A stretch of 64,000 nucleotides of DNA from Phytophthora colocasiae (lineage: Eukaryota > Oomycota > Peronosporomycetes > Peronosporales > Peronosporaceae). A program made the translations under genes and the position numbers. The notes under the pieces are model-generated. The model had not been told where the DNA came from, did not search any database, and saw only the letters and a list, made by a program, of their open reading frames with translations. Each line of letters opens with the position of its first letter. The stretch's first letter is position 1. The stretch is taken from positions 248,001 to 312,000 of the forward strand of contig JAGKQI010000053.1 of the NCBI GenBank assembly GCA_018806915.1, given 5' to 3'. Shown piece after piece: positions 11,130 to 21,486 of the stretch.

Positions 11130-12488
11130 TGTAGTGTTCACCTTGTGTACCCGTCGGTAGGCGGGTTACGCTCTTCCAGGTAACTTCTGAAGATGTCTTG
11201 TGACGAGAAGAATGTCTTGGGTGACGCAGGGGTGAGGAGATAGCGTGGGAATACTTCACTCTACCTCGGAGGAGTTGATCCGGGTCGTAGGCGAGTTCTC
11301 GAGCCTTGATCCGGTCGCCTGATCTTCGATCCAGGTCTTCCAAAGGTCCAATGTTGGGGATCCGGTCCCTTCCTTTACGATGCTTGCCGCTTCCTATAGC
11401 GGGTGTCTTGATGGGTTGAGAGTCGACGAGATCGTCAGGCCAAGCAGCCAATTCCTTCCGATCCGTAGTTCGCACGTAAAGGATAGATCACTAGATAGGG
11501 TAAAACTGGCCAATGTATTATCCAGAATTAACCTCTATGCTAGATCTCTTCTCCTTACCTTCTTGATGCTGGTGGGCCAATGTAATTCCCGGTTCCAGTC
11601 TTGGATGAAGGCACTTGTGAGGTCCAGAGCAAATTCGATTCTGTTTATGGTTATTCCTATGTCTACTAGTCCCATCCTCATCCGCTATCCTACGATTACC
11701 TGACATCCGGCTACACAGCTGCCCCTCCGATCTTCGATCTCGATCTCACCTAACCCCTGATCGCGATCTCGATCTACCGATCTACCGATCTGTCGATCTG
11801 CCGATCTGTCGATCAGTCGATCTGTCGATATGCTAATCTGCTGATCTGTCGATCTGTCGATCTGTCGATCTGTCGATCTGTCGATCTGTCGATCTGTCGA
11901 TCTGTCGATCTGTCGATCAGTCGATCTGTCGATCTGCTGATCAGCCGATCTCGATCAACCATCTCAATAATCGATCTTGGTCCACCGTCTTGAACAATGA
12001 TCTCGATCAGCAACCTTCATACTTGATCTCGCGTGCCTGTGTCGTCGACATTCCAGGTCTTGATCTTCCTGGACTTGACCACCGTTCCCCATGCGACCAA
12101 CGCTGCCATCATGTCCCCTCGGCAGCATCTCACAGTTATGTTGTCACCGGCCCACCATACATCGCACCGGTCCCGATCCTCTGCTGCCTTGATCTCCTAC
12201 TCATGCGATCTCAGGCAAGGCGCCCTTTTCTCCTCCGACCCTGAGCCGCTACGCGGGACCGTACGGCGGGGTTCTCCAACCACTTAGTCTCACTCGACCA
12301 AGACGCCATCCATCATCGCTGGCGAGATCGAGACGAACATCGATCTGGATCCATTCGTCAGCCATCGTTCGCGCAATCTGGGGTCATCAACTGACATCTT
12401 GCTTCGCCAGAGGCCCCTGTCGCTTGATCCGACTCTCTCTGGGCCTGACGTTGCCTTTTCTCGGATTTCTTATTCGTGCTTCACCACA
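11130..12488 (-). repeat. Family A LTR shared by A1 (5' LTR) and A2 (3' LTR)
   Basis: Boundaries are set by comparison with the LTRs at 23915-25185, 44822-46137 and 50209-51637. On the minus strand it starts TGTGGTGAAG and ends ACTACA, giving the TGT...ACA ends expected of an LTR. It lies between the gag leader of A1 and the aORF of A2, so it serves both tandem elements. It is 1359 bases long; the excess over the 1271-base copy at 23915 comes mainly from the internal GATC minisatellite. Confidence 0.8.
11756..11960. repeat. 8-base GATCTGTC minisatellite in LTR
   Basis: About two dozen tandem units of GATCTGTC and variants (GATCAGTC, GATCTGCT). The equivalent tract is shorter in the LTR at 23915 (24546-24652) and interrupted in A3 (45355-45510), so unit number varies between copies. 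Confidence 0.9.
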
Positions 12489-12614
12489 TCCGCCCCCAGC
12501 CTGCAAGTTGGTCCGTCTCGGTCCACTTCAGGTCTCATTCTCCAATCTTCAGCCCAAGGCACAAGTCACCCCGACAACACTTCGACCACCATCAACTGAT
12601 CCCTTCCAGTCTCC

Positions 12615-15196
12615 ATGAGTCAGCAAGGAAGTGATCCTGGGAGCGATTATCTGCCTACACCTCCCGATTCCCCAAGATCTCCTGACGGTCCGCCATCTCC
12701 CCACTCCGACATCTCGCGAGGTTCGTCGGGTCCGGCTCCAGACCACGCGCGCCCGCTCTCATCCGATGAGACTGGGCCGATGCCGGGCAGTCCAGGGCGG
12801 GATCGCCTGATGCGCGAACGCGATCAGCTAAGTCGTGAAGCCATGGAACTTCGGGCGCATGTCGACGCCATGGAGCGGTTCCGGGCGGACCAGCAGGGCG
12901 AGATCGCGCGTCTGGAGCGCGAGATCGCTGATCTCGCGGAGGAAGCCTCTGATCTCGATGGTTTGCGTATGCAGGTTCACCAGCTCCGATCGGAACGCGA
13001 CGAGTTCGCGCGGCGTCTCAACTCTGCCCAGGCAGACCTAGATCGAGCTACAGAGGACCGGGATCGTTTGACTGAAGAGGTGGAACAAGCCACTAACGAG
13101 ATCCAGGATCTCCAGGCGGAAGCCCGGATCCATGCTTGCGATCTGGCCGAGGCGAAGCAAGACTCCGTCACCGCCAAGGCCAGCTACAACCGGATCTCGG
13201 CTGATCTTGCACATCTCCAACTGGATTCCAGCCCCACGCCTTCGACCGGGGCTCCCACCCGATTGGCCCTGGCTGAGCGAGATCGAGCCTTGGCGGACTC
13301 CGCCCGAGCGACCGCTTACCTGACCAGTATCGCTGCCGAACGTGACCTGGTCACCGATCAACTCGCCCACGCTAACTCCGAGCTGAACCGAGTCACTTCG
13401 GAGCGGGATCGCCTACTCGTGGAACGAGACCAAGCGTTCGCAGATCGCGACAGAGCACAGACGGATCTCAGCACCGAGCGACAGCGATCCACTCGTCTAG
13501 GTACGCATATAGTCTAGATCCCCCTCCACCTGACCATGATCACTCATATTCTGTTTGTCGTAGAGGATGATCTGATCGGTACCCATGCCGAAGTGCAGGA
13601 GTTAGAAGCGAGTCTTCAAGCACTGCAGGAGAACTACGATCAGGCGGAAGATAACGTATGGGCAACTACCAACGTCCTGACCGAAATGGTGTCTCGGCTC
13701 CGCGCTGCTCAAGATGAACGGGGGGTCAAACGTGCTCTCAGTCCGCCCCCATCTCCTGCTACATCGCCCCCGCACAAGGCCTCGCGGACGGAGCCTCCCC
13801 CGACCGATCACGACGCGGCCACACCTGACGTTCCCGCTGGAGACCAACCTGGTGGCCAGGCCCAGGCGACCGAGCTCGAAGAAAAGCACGAGGAAGACCC
13901 AGACCCCTTCGATTTGGGTCCTGAACCCGCGATCCCGACTGGGCCGGATGCGGAGGAAGCAGATCGCACCCAGGCCACCTCGCAAGTGACCGTGGAAGCA
14001 CCTTCCCCGAAGAAGGGTGGCTCGGATCGGTCCAAACGCAAGCCCGATCCGGAGCATGACGATGACGAAGAGGATTCTGGCGCTGGATCCGACGACGCTC
14101 TTCGGGCTACGATACTCCGATCGCTGTCGTGGCACCGCCGGCATGGAAATCCTCCTCCAGCATCCGGTGATCAAGGGGGGTCTGCTCCTTCGACGCCTCC
14201 GGCGCAGCCGACACCTCCGGGCGGCAGTTCCCCACAGACTCCGATCACTTCTCCTCAGGGGTCCCCGAGGGGTAGTCCAGCTGGCGGGAGCCCTCCCGGT
14301 GGGGGATCTCCGGGTGGCGGCTCTCGGCGGCTCGCCGCGCCCCAGCTGCACCCTCCTCTGTTCGCGATCAGCTCGTCTATTCCCGGGTATGCGAACGTCC
14401 GGCAGTTTGCGGCGGGTGATGTCTTCCCGTGGGATCCGATGTTCATCGGAACTTTGGCGATCGTCGGTATGATCCTCTCCATATTGTCCAAAAGGCTGCT
14501 GCTACCTCCCGGATTCCTCTACCCAGCGAGATCACCGGCTAATCGCCCTTCCCGAGCCGGGGTCGGTTGGTTGGCTAGCCTGATCACTGGGCCCAACGTG
14601 CAGGCCCTACTTGCTACCCGACCTTGGGAGGTGCTCCGCAACCGACCGGCCCCCCTCACCTTCGATCTCGGTCTACATCGTCGTGCTGGAACCATGCTGG
14701 GGCAGATCGCGGATGCCTACGCCGCCTTCGAGTCAGATCACTTGCAGGCCTACTGGAATCGACCCATTATCTCGAGATCACGAAGGCGATGTATGAAGCT
14801 GATCCTGATCTCCATCGATACTACCTCGAACGTCGGCAACGGCGTAGCCGCACCGGAGAACGTTGGCGGCTGCTATTGGGACGATTCCTGCCCATGATGC
14901 GTGCGATGTGGGCGGACATCGATCTTCTGCTCGATCCCTACTTCCTGCACTTCCCCACTATCCGTGATCGGGTATACTGGTATCCCGGATCGGCCTCTCG
15001 AATGGCCAACCTGGCCCAGCCGACTCTGAACCGACCGGAGCCCACCGATCTGATCTCCGCGTTGGCAGAATGCGACCAAGAGGACCTTTGGCGTAACCAT
15101 TACCGCGATCGGCCGGCAGATCACCCGTCTCGGCAGATCCCACGGCTCGAAAACAAGTTTAACCCGCCGGCTCCTACACCTCCTGGGACTCCTTGA
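12615..15196 (+). pseudogene. Antisense gene (aORF) of element A2
   Basis: Best-preserved aORF. The ATG at 12615 is 126 bases from the LTR edge. N-terminus is Ser/Pro-rich (MSQQGSDPGSDYLP), then a coiled coil (about residues 55-330) with MERFRADQQGEIARL and ERDR/ERDQ repeats, an acidic proline-rich linker, and the conserved C-terminal domain (PWDPMFIGTLAIVGMIL, LLLPPGFLYP, SLITGPNVQALLA, PLTFDLGLH, YLEITKAMYEADPDLHRYY, DLLLDPYFLHFP, VYWYPGSASRMANL). The frame is open apart from TAG at 13515-13517 and loss of one G at 14755-14756; with those two exceptions it would encode about 860 residues. Antisense to gag-pol. It contains no RT, integrase, zinc knuckle or clear membrane segment; function unknown. 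Confidence 0.8.
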
Positions 15197-15570
15197 TCTC
15201 GCGATCTCGGCCAGTCCGGAGGTGATCAGCTGAACCTGGAGTCGATCAGTACGTCTACATGTTCTTCATCACGATCCGGTGCCTCACCGCGCGATCTCGA
15301 TTCCAGCTTAACTTCCGTTCAATCCCACGTAATTTCTCCAACTTCAAAGATCAGCGTTCATCTCCATACTTGCTCCACAGTTTCGATCCCACTTAGCATC
15401 CTCGAAATCTCCATTTCTTCCTTCCAATCACTCCGGTTTCACATGCATATACAAGAAAAATATAAAATCTCCACGAAAAATATAAAATCTCCACATCTGA
15501 TCTAGATAGACATCCAGATCAGCACCCGCGATCTCGGCGTTGTGACCCGGTCACGTCGCCTTCTCTGCGT
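15197..15570. other. Convergent intergenic spacer of A2
   Basis: Same 374-base spacer as in A1, including the AAAAATATAAAATCTCCACG duplication near 15456-15497. Nothing gene-like seen. Confidence 0.6.
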
Positions 15571-16495
15571 CTACACCTCTTCGTGCGACTGCATCACGCC
15601 AAACCGATTTCGGTTAGCATGATCACGTAGGAACGCGCTCAGTATGGCCCCACAGTTAAGATCAGCTTCGTCAACCCAAGTTGGTTCGTCATAACCGACC
15701 CAGTGCACCAGGAATTCACGATAGATCCGGCCGTAGCGAGTCCGTTTCCCACTTCGCATGTCCGAGATCCGTTCGACCTCGTACTCATCGGCATCCAGAT
15801 CTGGGACCCAACTGTCCTCCGGAAGGAGGATCTCATCGAAATCGAGCCGATCTGCTTCATCCACCGTCAACTCGATCCGCGGTCGATCCGGAAAATTCCG
15901 CACTAGCTTTAGCTTAGAAACATGGACCACTGGGAAGATATGATAATCAGATCCCGCGATCTCCAGCTTGATCGTGAATTCGTTGAGCTTCTCTGCAACA
16001 CGGAACGGGCCGTGCCAAAGGTGAGCGAGTTTACGCGCGTATCCTTCCTTCACACGATCTAGATACAGCCAAACCCGTGATCCAGCTTCGATCTGATGCG
16101 GATCGACATCCTCATTATGCCGATCGGCTCGATCTGCAATCGCCTCTCGTAGTCTAGCATTGACCTGCTCTCGCGACTGCTGGTAGTATCTCTGAACCCG
16201 ATATCTCCACCGTCTTGGATCGCGATCGTGGCGTCTGGTCGATCCGATCGGGATCGTTGCTTCCAACGTCGATCTCGGATCCCATCCATGTACCAGGTAG
16301 TGAGGGGTATCTCCCCGAACCCGATCGTGAGCCGTGTTAATAGCGAACGTCAGTCTCTCCGCGTATTCATCCCAGTCCTTGAACATACATCTTGATCGCC
16401 CTAGTCGCCGTTTGCACCATCCGTTCCGCAGTCCCATTGGCTTGTGGCCGGTAGGCCATCGTCGCCCGTTGTCGCTGCCCCAGGATCTTATTGAA
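15571..16495 (-). pseudogene. A2 integrase C-terminal half and chromodomain
   Basis: Same domain content as in A1: integrase glutamate motif NGTAERMV, integrase C-terminal domain, then the chromodomain (YEVERI ... HWVGYDEPTWVDEADL). The frame runs from about 16437 to 15571 but is broken near 16380 by a 14-base deletion relative to A1 (in the stretch coding DLDQKDWDE). Separated from the first half of integrase by the insertion at 16496-16810. Confidence 0.85.
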
Positions 16496-16810
16496 TTGCT
16501 GTAGAAAGTTAAGCAGCCCCCACCTCGGGCAGTGTTCGGGTGGGTGACGTATAGTATACGTATACCTCCCGTATAGTCCCGAGGTGTTGCGCTGTTTGAC
16601 GATCTGTGGTAGTTCTGGCTGGGCCATTAGACACTTGGACCGGGAGGGGTCGGAGCGACGCCACGGCAGATACCGTGCCCCGAGAAATCCTTGAAGTTAT
16701 TGGAAGGTAACCGTACCCTGTCACCATAGTGATACGCACGTTCTCCAACCCTGGAGAACACGCGGCACCTAAGACATCGCCAGGTGGGGAGTTTGGTTTG
16801 GGTCAACTAA
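16496..16810. mobile_element. SINE-like 315-base insertion in A2 integrase
   Basis: Same length, site and flanking 17-base direct repeat (16479-16495 and 16811-16827) as the insertion in A1, with only a few substitutions. Because site and duplication are identical, the insertion predates the split of A1 and A2. Confidence 0.65.
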
Positions 16811-18117
16811 CCCAGGATCTTATTGAACGATCGGAAGAAGTCGGACATGAAGCCCGGTTCTCGATCGTGCCTGATCATCTCGCTAGCACCAAATCTGCGG
16901 AACACGCATTCTTCATAAGATTCCGCGACGGTCTGGGCCGATCGGGAGGAACTGGCCTTCGCGATCACATATCCCGTGAACAGATCTACCCAGATCAGTA
17001 GCTCGGTGTTGCCTTTGTTAGATCTGGGCAGAGAGGGTATGTGATCCATCGCTATGATCTGGAATGGGTACGTCGCTTGTAGATTCCCCGGCGACTCGCC
17101 CCGGATCGTGGGCCTCCCCTTTCCAGTCTCACAGTCTACACACTCGCCTACGTATCGCTGCACGCTCCGATATAATCCCCTCCAGTGGAAATGATCTCGG
17201 ATTCGCTGATAAGTGCGTCCGATCCCCTGATGTCCTCCTTCCAGAGTCGTATGATAGTGGTGGAGGACATCCTGCTGTAGCGTTTCTGGAACTACAAGTC
17301 TCATCAGGCGATCGCGATCACCACTTGATCTCGGCCCTGGTGGGCAGTAAAACAGCAGATCTTGTTCATCTACCTCGTACTCGGAGGCGATCTTGGCGTA
17401 GGATCCAGATTCGGCTCGAGTAAGATCCGCGATCTGCCCAGCCAGGTACTTCTTTAGTCCGGCGATCCAGACCTCTTCGTCCTGGGCTCGCCTGATCCGA
17501 TCCACCCGCATCTCCCGGATCAGTTCTTCTTGCAGGACGGCGGCATCAGGTCGCGCTCGGGCTGCACGCGTGGCTACTGCCGACACTTGCACAGTTCGAT
17601 CTTCAACTCGAGGGGTCAACACCTCATCAAGCCGATTTAGGGTGATCAGATCGCACCGATCTGCCTCATCGTGGATCTCGATCCCGCTTCCTCGCTGCAG
17701 CGCGGCACTTGCCAAGCTATCTGCGCTCCCGTTCCAGTCTCTCTTCACATGGACCAGCTCATGATCTCCCCAATTCCGCAAGTGATCTAGCACCTTCTGT
17801 TTCAGTAACGTCAATCCTGGTGCCTTACAGTCGATCTCGCCCCGGACTTGTCGGATCACCAGGTTCGAATCGCCACAAACGACCAAACGGCGGCGTTCTA
17901 ACTGTGCGATCATGCCAAGACCTAGCAAGAGTCCACGGTATTCCGCTTCATTGACAGTAAGGCTTTCAGCATAATCCGATCTAGCCTTGATCGCTTTCCA
18001 CTCTGGTAAACTCCACACGATCGCGCTGAAAGCGCCTCCTCCTCGTTTCACGCGTGCCGATCCGTCGAAACTTATAACCCACAACTCCTCATCTGGGTCT
18101 ACGGTGGGGATCGGCAT
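16811..18117 (-). pseudogene. A2 second RNase H and integrase N-terminal half
   Basis: A continuous frame of about 430 residues. The second RNase H is intact at the motif level: aspartate in SFDGSARVKRGGG, glutamate in NEAEYRG, aspartate in CGDSNLV, aspartate in NGSADSLA. Then come the integrase HHCC zinc region and the catalytic aspartates in AMDHIPSL and RHDREPGF. It ends prematurely in the SINE-like insertion. The second RNase H is distinct from the one next to RT and resembles the cellular/archaeal-like type reported in oomycete Chronos elements and plant Tat elements. Confidence 0.85.
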
Positions 18118-18294
18118 CTGGATCCGACGTTTTGGCTCCTTTCGTGGCGCGATCGCGATCAGGGCTTCGTCGATCTCCGATCTAGGCGTTATGTTAGCTG
18201 CGATCGCCCCCAGTATCTCATCCTCTCCCTTCGTACACTTCGTGATCTCGAGTGTCCACGGGGACAGAAGAGCAGACCATTGTCCCAGACGTCC

Positions 18295-18609
18295 TTAGAG
18301 GCCGGCAGATTTGAACAGCCAGGCAAGCGTTGAGTGTCGGGTTAGGACCTTGATCCGACGTCCCACCAACAAGGTGTAGTGTAGATCCAAGATCCGAAGT
18401 AGAGCCAACACCTCCTTTTCGGCAACATTATAATTCAGCTCGTTGGTCTTCAAGGTTCGGCTGGCAAACGCGACCGGGTGGTAGATCTGGTCGTGTTCCT
18501 GCATCAGTGCGGCGGAAATCGCCCAGTCACTAGCATACACAATCACCACGGGTAATTTCGCCGTGTCGAAGTGACGGAGGATCGGGGTCGACGCGATCTT
18601 GGCTTTCAA
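18295..18609 (-). pseudogene. A2 first RNase H
   Basis: Classical Ty3/gypsy RNase H following RT: VYASDWAISAALMQ, AFASRTLKTNELNYNVAEKE, LTRHSTLAWLF. It ends at a TAA that replaces a glutamine codon of A4; A1 has the same stop. It is out of frame with RT because of small indels in a C-rich stretch near 18690-18740. About 180 bases between 18117 and 18295 are the connector to the second RNase H. Confidence 0.8.
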
Positions 18610-20099
18610 GGCTGTAAACGCTCTATATGCTCTACCCCACCTCTCGCCGCCAGTTTTTTGGGCCAGATTGGCTTCGATCTCGCTTGAACAGGGGGAGGCA
18701 TCGCCCCCAAGTCGGGATCGGGTACACTATCCCCTTTTTGAGTCGAGGTGTCTGGTGATCCACCCTGATTCGACTTAAGCGCAACGCGATCTCGAGTGAT
18801 CGGGTCCGTGTTATCCATGATCCTTCGTAGATCTGGTCGCTTCTTCAGTTCTGCGAACTCCACCTCACGTAGTTCGTACAGGACCGATGCATATATCGCA
18901 TAATCCTCGATGAACCGACTATAGTAATTCAAACTTCCAAGGAACGATTGCATAGATCGGAGTGATCCAGGGAATGGTAGATCCGTCAGAGACTTCAGGT
19001 CTTTCGGGTTTGCCTCCAATCCATCGATCGACACTTTGTGTCCGAGATATTCCACCTTATCCATGCCCCAGAAGCTCTTTGCCACACTGATCGAGAGATT
19101 CCACTTATCACAGGCCTCCAATAGGTCTTCCACCCGATCGCACATCTGATCCCATGATCCAGCCGTGATCAAGATATCGTCGATGTATGATCTCCGTCCT
19201 AGCACCGACGGGCGACCGGGATCTTCCGGGATCCCTGATTCGAACACATCCGCAGAGCCTTCCACATCTCCGGACTGGGAGATCTTCAGAAATCCATATA
19301 GGGCATTGTCCACAAGGCGTTGATAGATCTGAGGGGCGTTCTTCAGCCCGAACGGCATGCGATTCCACTCTAAAAGGCCAAATGGAGTGATGAAAGCCGA
19401 GATCGCGCGAGCTCGATCGGTCATTGATACGACCCAGAATCCACTCGCCATGTCTAATGAACAATACCACAGAACCTTGTCAAGATCTTCTAACAGGTCA
19501 TTGATCAGAGGCATCGGGTAGATCATCAGCCTTGTGAGACCGTTCACCAGCCGATAATCGATACATAGTCGGATGTCTACACCGTTCTTCTTGATGATCA
19601 CCACGATCGGAGATGCCCATGGCGATGTCGATGGCCGAATGATCTTGGCAGCTAGGAGTCCTTTGATAAGATCCGATACTTTCTCGCGAAACTGTGGCGC
19701 CACCTTTCGGACTCGTTGTGCGATCGGCTTTGCATCACCCACGTCGATATCGCATATAACACCCTTGGCCGCTGGAGGAAGTGCATTTCCCTTTCCGATC
19801 AGGAGATGTCGCTTCTTCCAAATAATTTGTCGAAGTTTCTCGATCTCCTCCGGGGTAGCCGATCCCGGATTCCCTACTTGCAGATCTTCAATCCTGACTT
19901 CTTCAGTGGTGGAGATCTGGATCTCTGGTACTACTGCGAGATTATCGGCTAGATCTTCGGCCGAAAAATCGCCACTTTCGTGTAAGTGGGTCTGATCAGC
20001 GTTCTCGATCCCTTCAGGAGATGCCGGATCCGGTTCATCCGTTGATTGATCACGCAGCCTATCGTCCTTGGCTGTCAAGATCGGGGTGTCTTTAACCAT
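18606..20099 (-). pseudogene. A2 reverse transcriptase
   Basis: A single frame of about 495 residues covering the end of the protease linker, the complete RT and the start of the RT-RNase H connector. Motifs as in A1: SLDMASGFW, MPFGLKNAP, SYIDDILI, LGHKVSIDG, FLGSLNYYSRF. The RT itself looks uninterrupted, making it the best RT of the two tandem copies. It is detached from the protease by a 2-base deletion near 20140 that A1 also has. Confidence 0.88.
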
Positions 20100-20121
20100 G
20101 GGGACGGCATCGGCGTCGGAT

Positions 20122-21476
20122 TCATGTTTGATCTCGATTAAAATCTGGTTTTTCTGTTTTTACCTCGATCTCTTCTTCGCATGTCTGATCTGTCCGATCT
20201 GGGGCCTGATCTGGCAAGCTCTCATTCGTCTCAGTCTCACCGCCCCCTGCTTCGCCACTCGGGGTCTTGTCGGAACTGATCGTAATCGGTGTGGTATCCA
20301 TGGGATCCGGTTGGGGATCGATGAATGCGACCTTGACTTCGACCGTATCGGTTGGTGATCGAGGTTCTAATGTCGATATTGGCGCAGGATCAGGATCGGT
20401 CCTGGTTGCCCCACCTCGGCGGAGTATGGATCGCGGCGTAACGTAGGTCGGCCGTTCGACCGACGGTAAGGGGATCTCTACGGATTCCTGAAGTTCTGGT
20501 CTTGCGTCCACAGTCGCTTCTAGAGCTAGGTTCTGCCACTCCATGTAGCGCCGGGACCCGACCGACACAAACCCGGGGAATCGAGGCACTTTTTCCTGAT
20601 CGAGTACCATTCCAACATGTAATCGGTGATCCAATCGTAAAATCTTCTCGCTCAAATTCGTGATCACTAAATACCGAGTTCGGCCGGGTCCATTTACCAC
20701 GGTAGGTACCCATCGGTCGCCTCTGGTCACCCATAATTTCTCCGTCGCCGATAATTTCACTCTCGATGCGGTCTCTTCAGATCCCCCAACTGGGATATGC
20801 AGATCTTCCTCCAATTTTACCGATCTTACCTTCTCCCCGTATAATCTCTTGCGACCACTAAGTGGGATCCCCACTTCATTAGGTAAGCACATCGATCCCT
20901 TCGCAAGATCCATCCGGACCCCAGCCGGGATCATGAAATCCATACCCAGGATCGCATCTTGCCCGGATAGATCCCCGATCCAAATATCGAAAAAGTAGAC
21001 CAAGTATCCCGCAAGCGTGATCTTGATCCTCGTTCTTCCCTCGGTGGTGTACACATTATCACCGATCCCAACACACTCCTGTCTCTGACTAGTGTCAAAG
21101 TGGCACCCAACCTTACGAGCAAAGGTGGTATCCAAGATGGATACCTCGGCGCCAGTGTCCAGGAGCAAGATCGCTCTTTCGTGATTGATCTTGCCTGAGA
21201 TCTTGGCTTGGCGGAACCATTTTCCGGGTGCGTGGTATTTCCAATACCCCCTGGATTCTCCTTCCTTGAGATCCAGAGCCACTTCCGCACCAGATCGAGA
21301 GAACTCATCGATCCGGGGAAGACTCGCGATCTTAGCAGTATACGAATGCAACTTACATGTATTACCGCGCAGATCCGAATTCTCCCTATCTTGATCTCTC
21401 GATTTCTTGTTCACATATGCATAGATGCAGTACTCAGAACGCTCGGCTCGTACCGGTTTCCAAACCGGCGAGCGTC
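20122..21476 (-). pseudogene. A2 protease and linker
   Basis: Aspartic protease with active site LLLDTGAEVSIL and a downstream AILGMDFMIPAG segment, entered by -1 frameshifting from gag. The linker toward RT contains PSVERPTYVTPRSILRRGG and one GETETN unit. It ends prematurely after KPDF because two bases present in A3 and A4 are missing. Confidence 0.83.
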
Positions 21477-21486
21477 CTAGTTTAAC
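21441..21486 (-). promoter_or_regulatory. -1 ribosomal frameshift signal, A2
   Basis: GTTAAAC heptamer (minus strand, 21480-21486), gag TAG at 21477-21479, then the nested hairpin (outer stem ACGCTCG/CGAGCGT, inner CCGGTTTGGAAACCGG). Identical to the other three copies. Confidence 0.8.

Noticed and set aside
11756..11960. CRISPR-like repeats
   Set aside because: Units are 8 bases with no spacers, inside an LTR of a eukaryotic retrotransposon.
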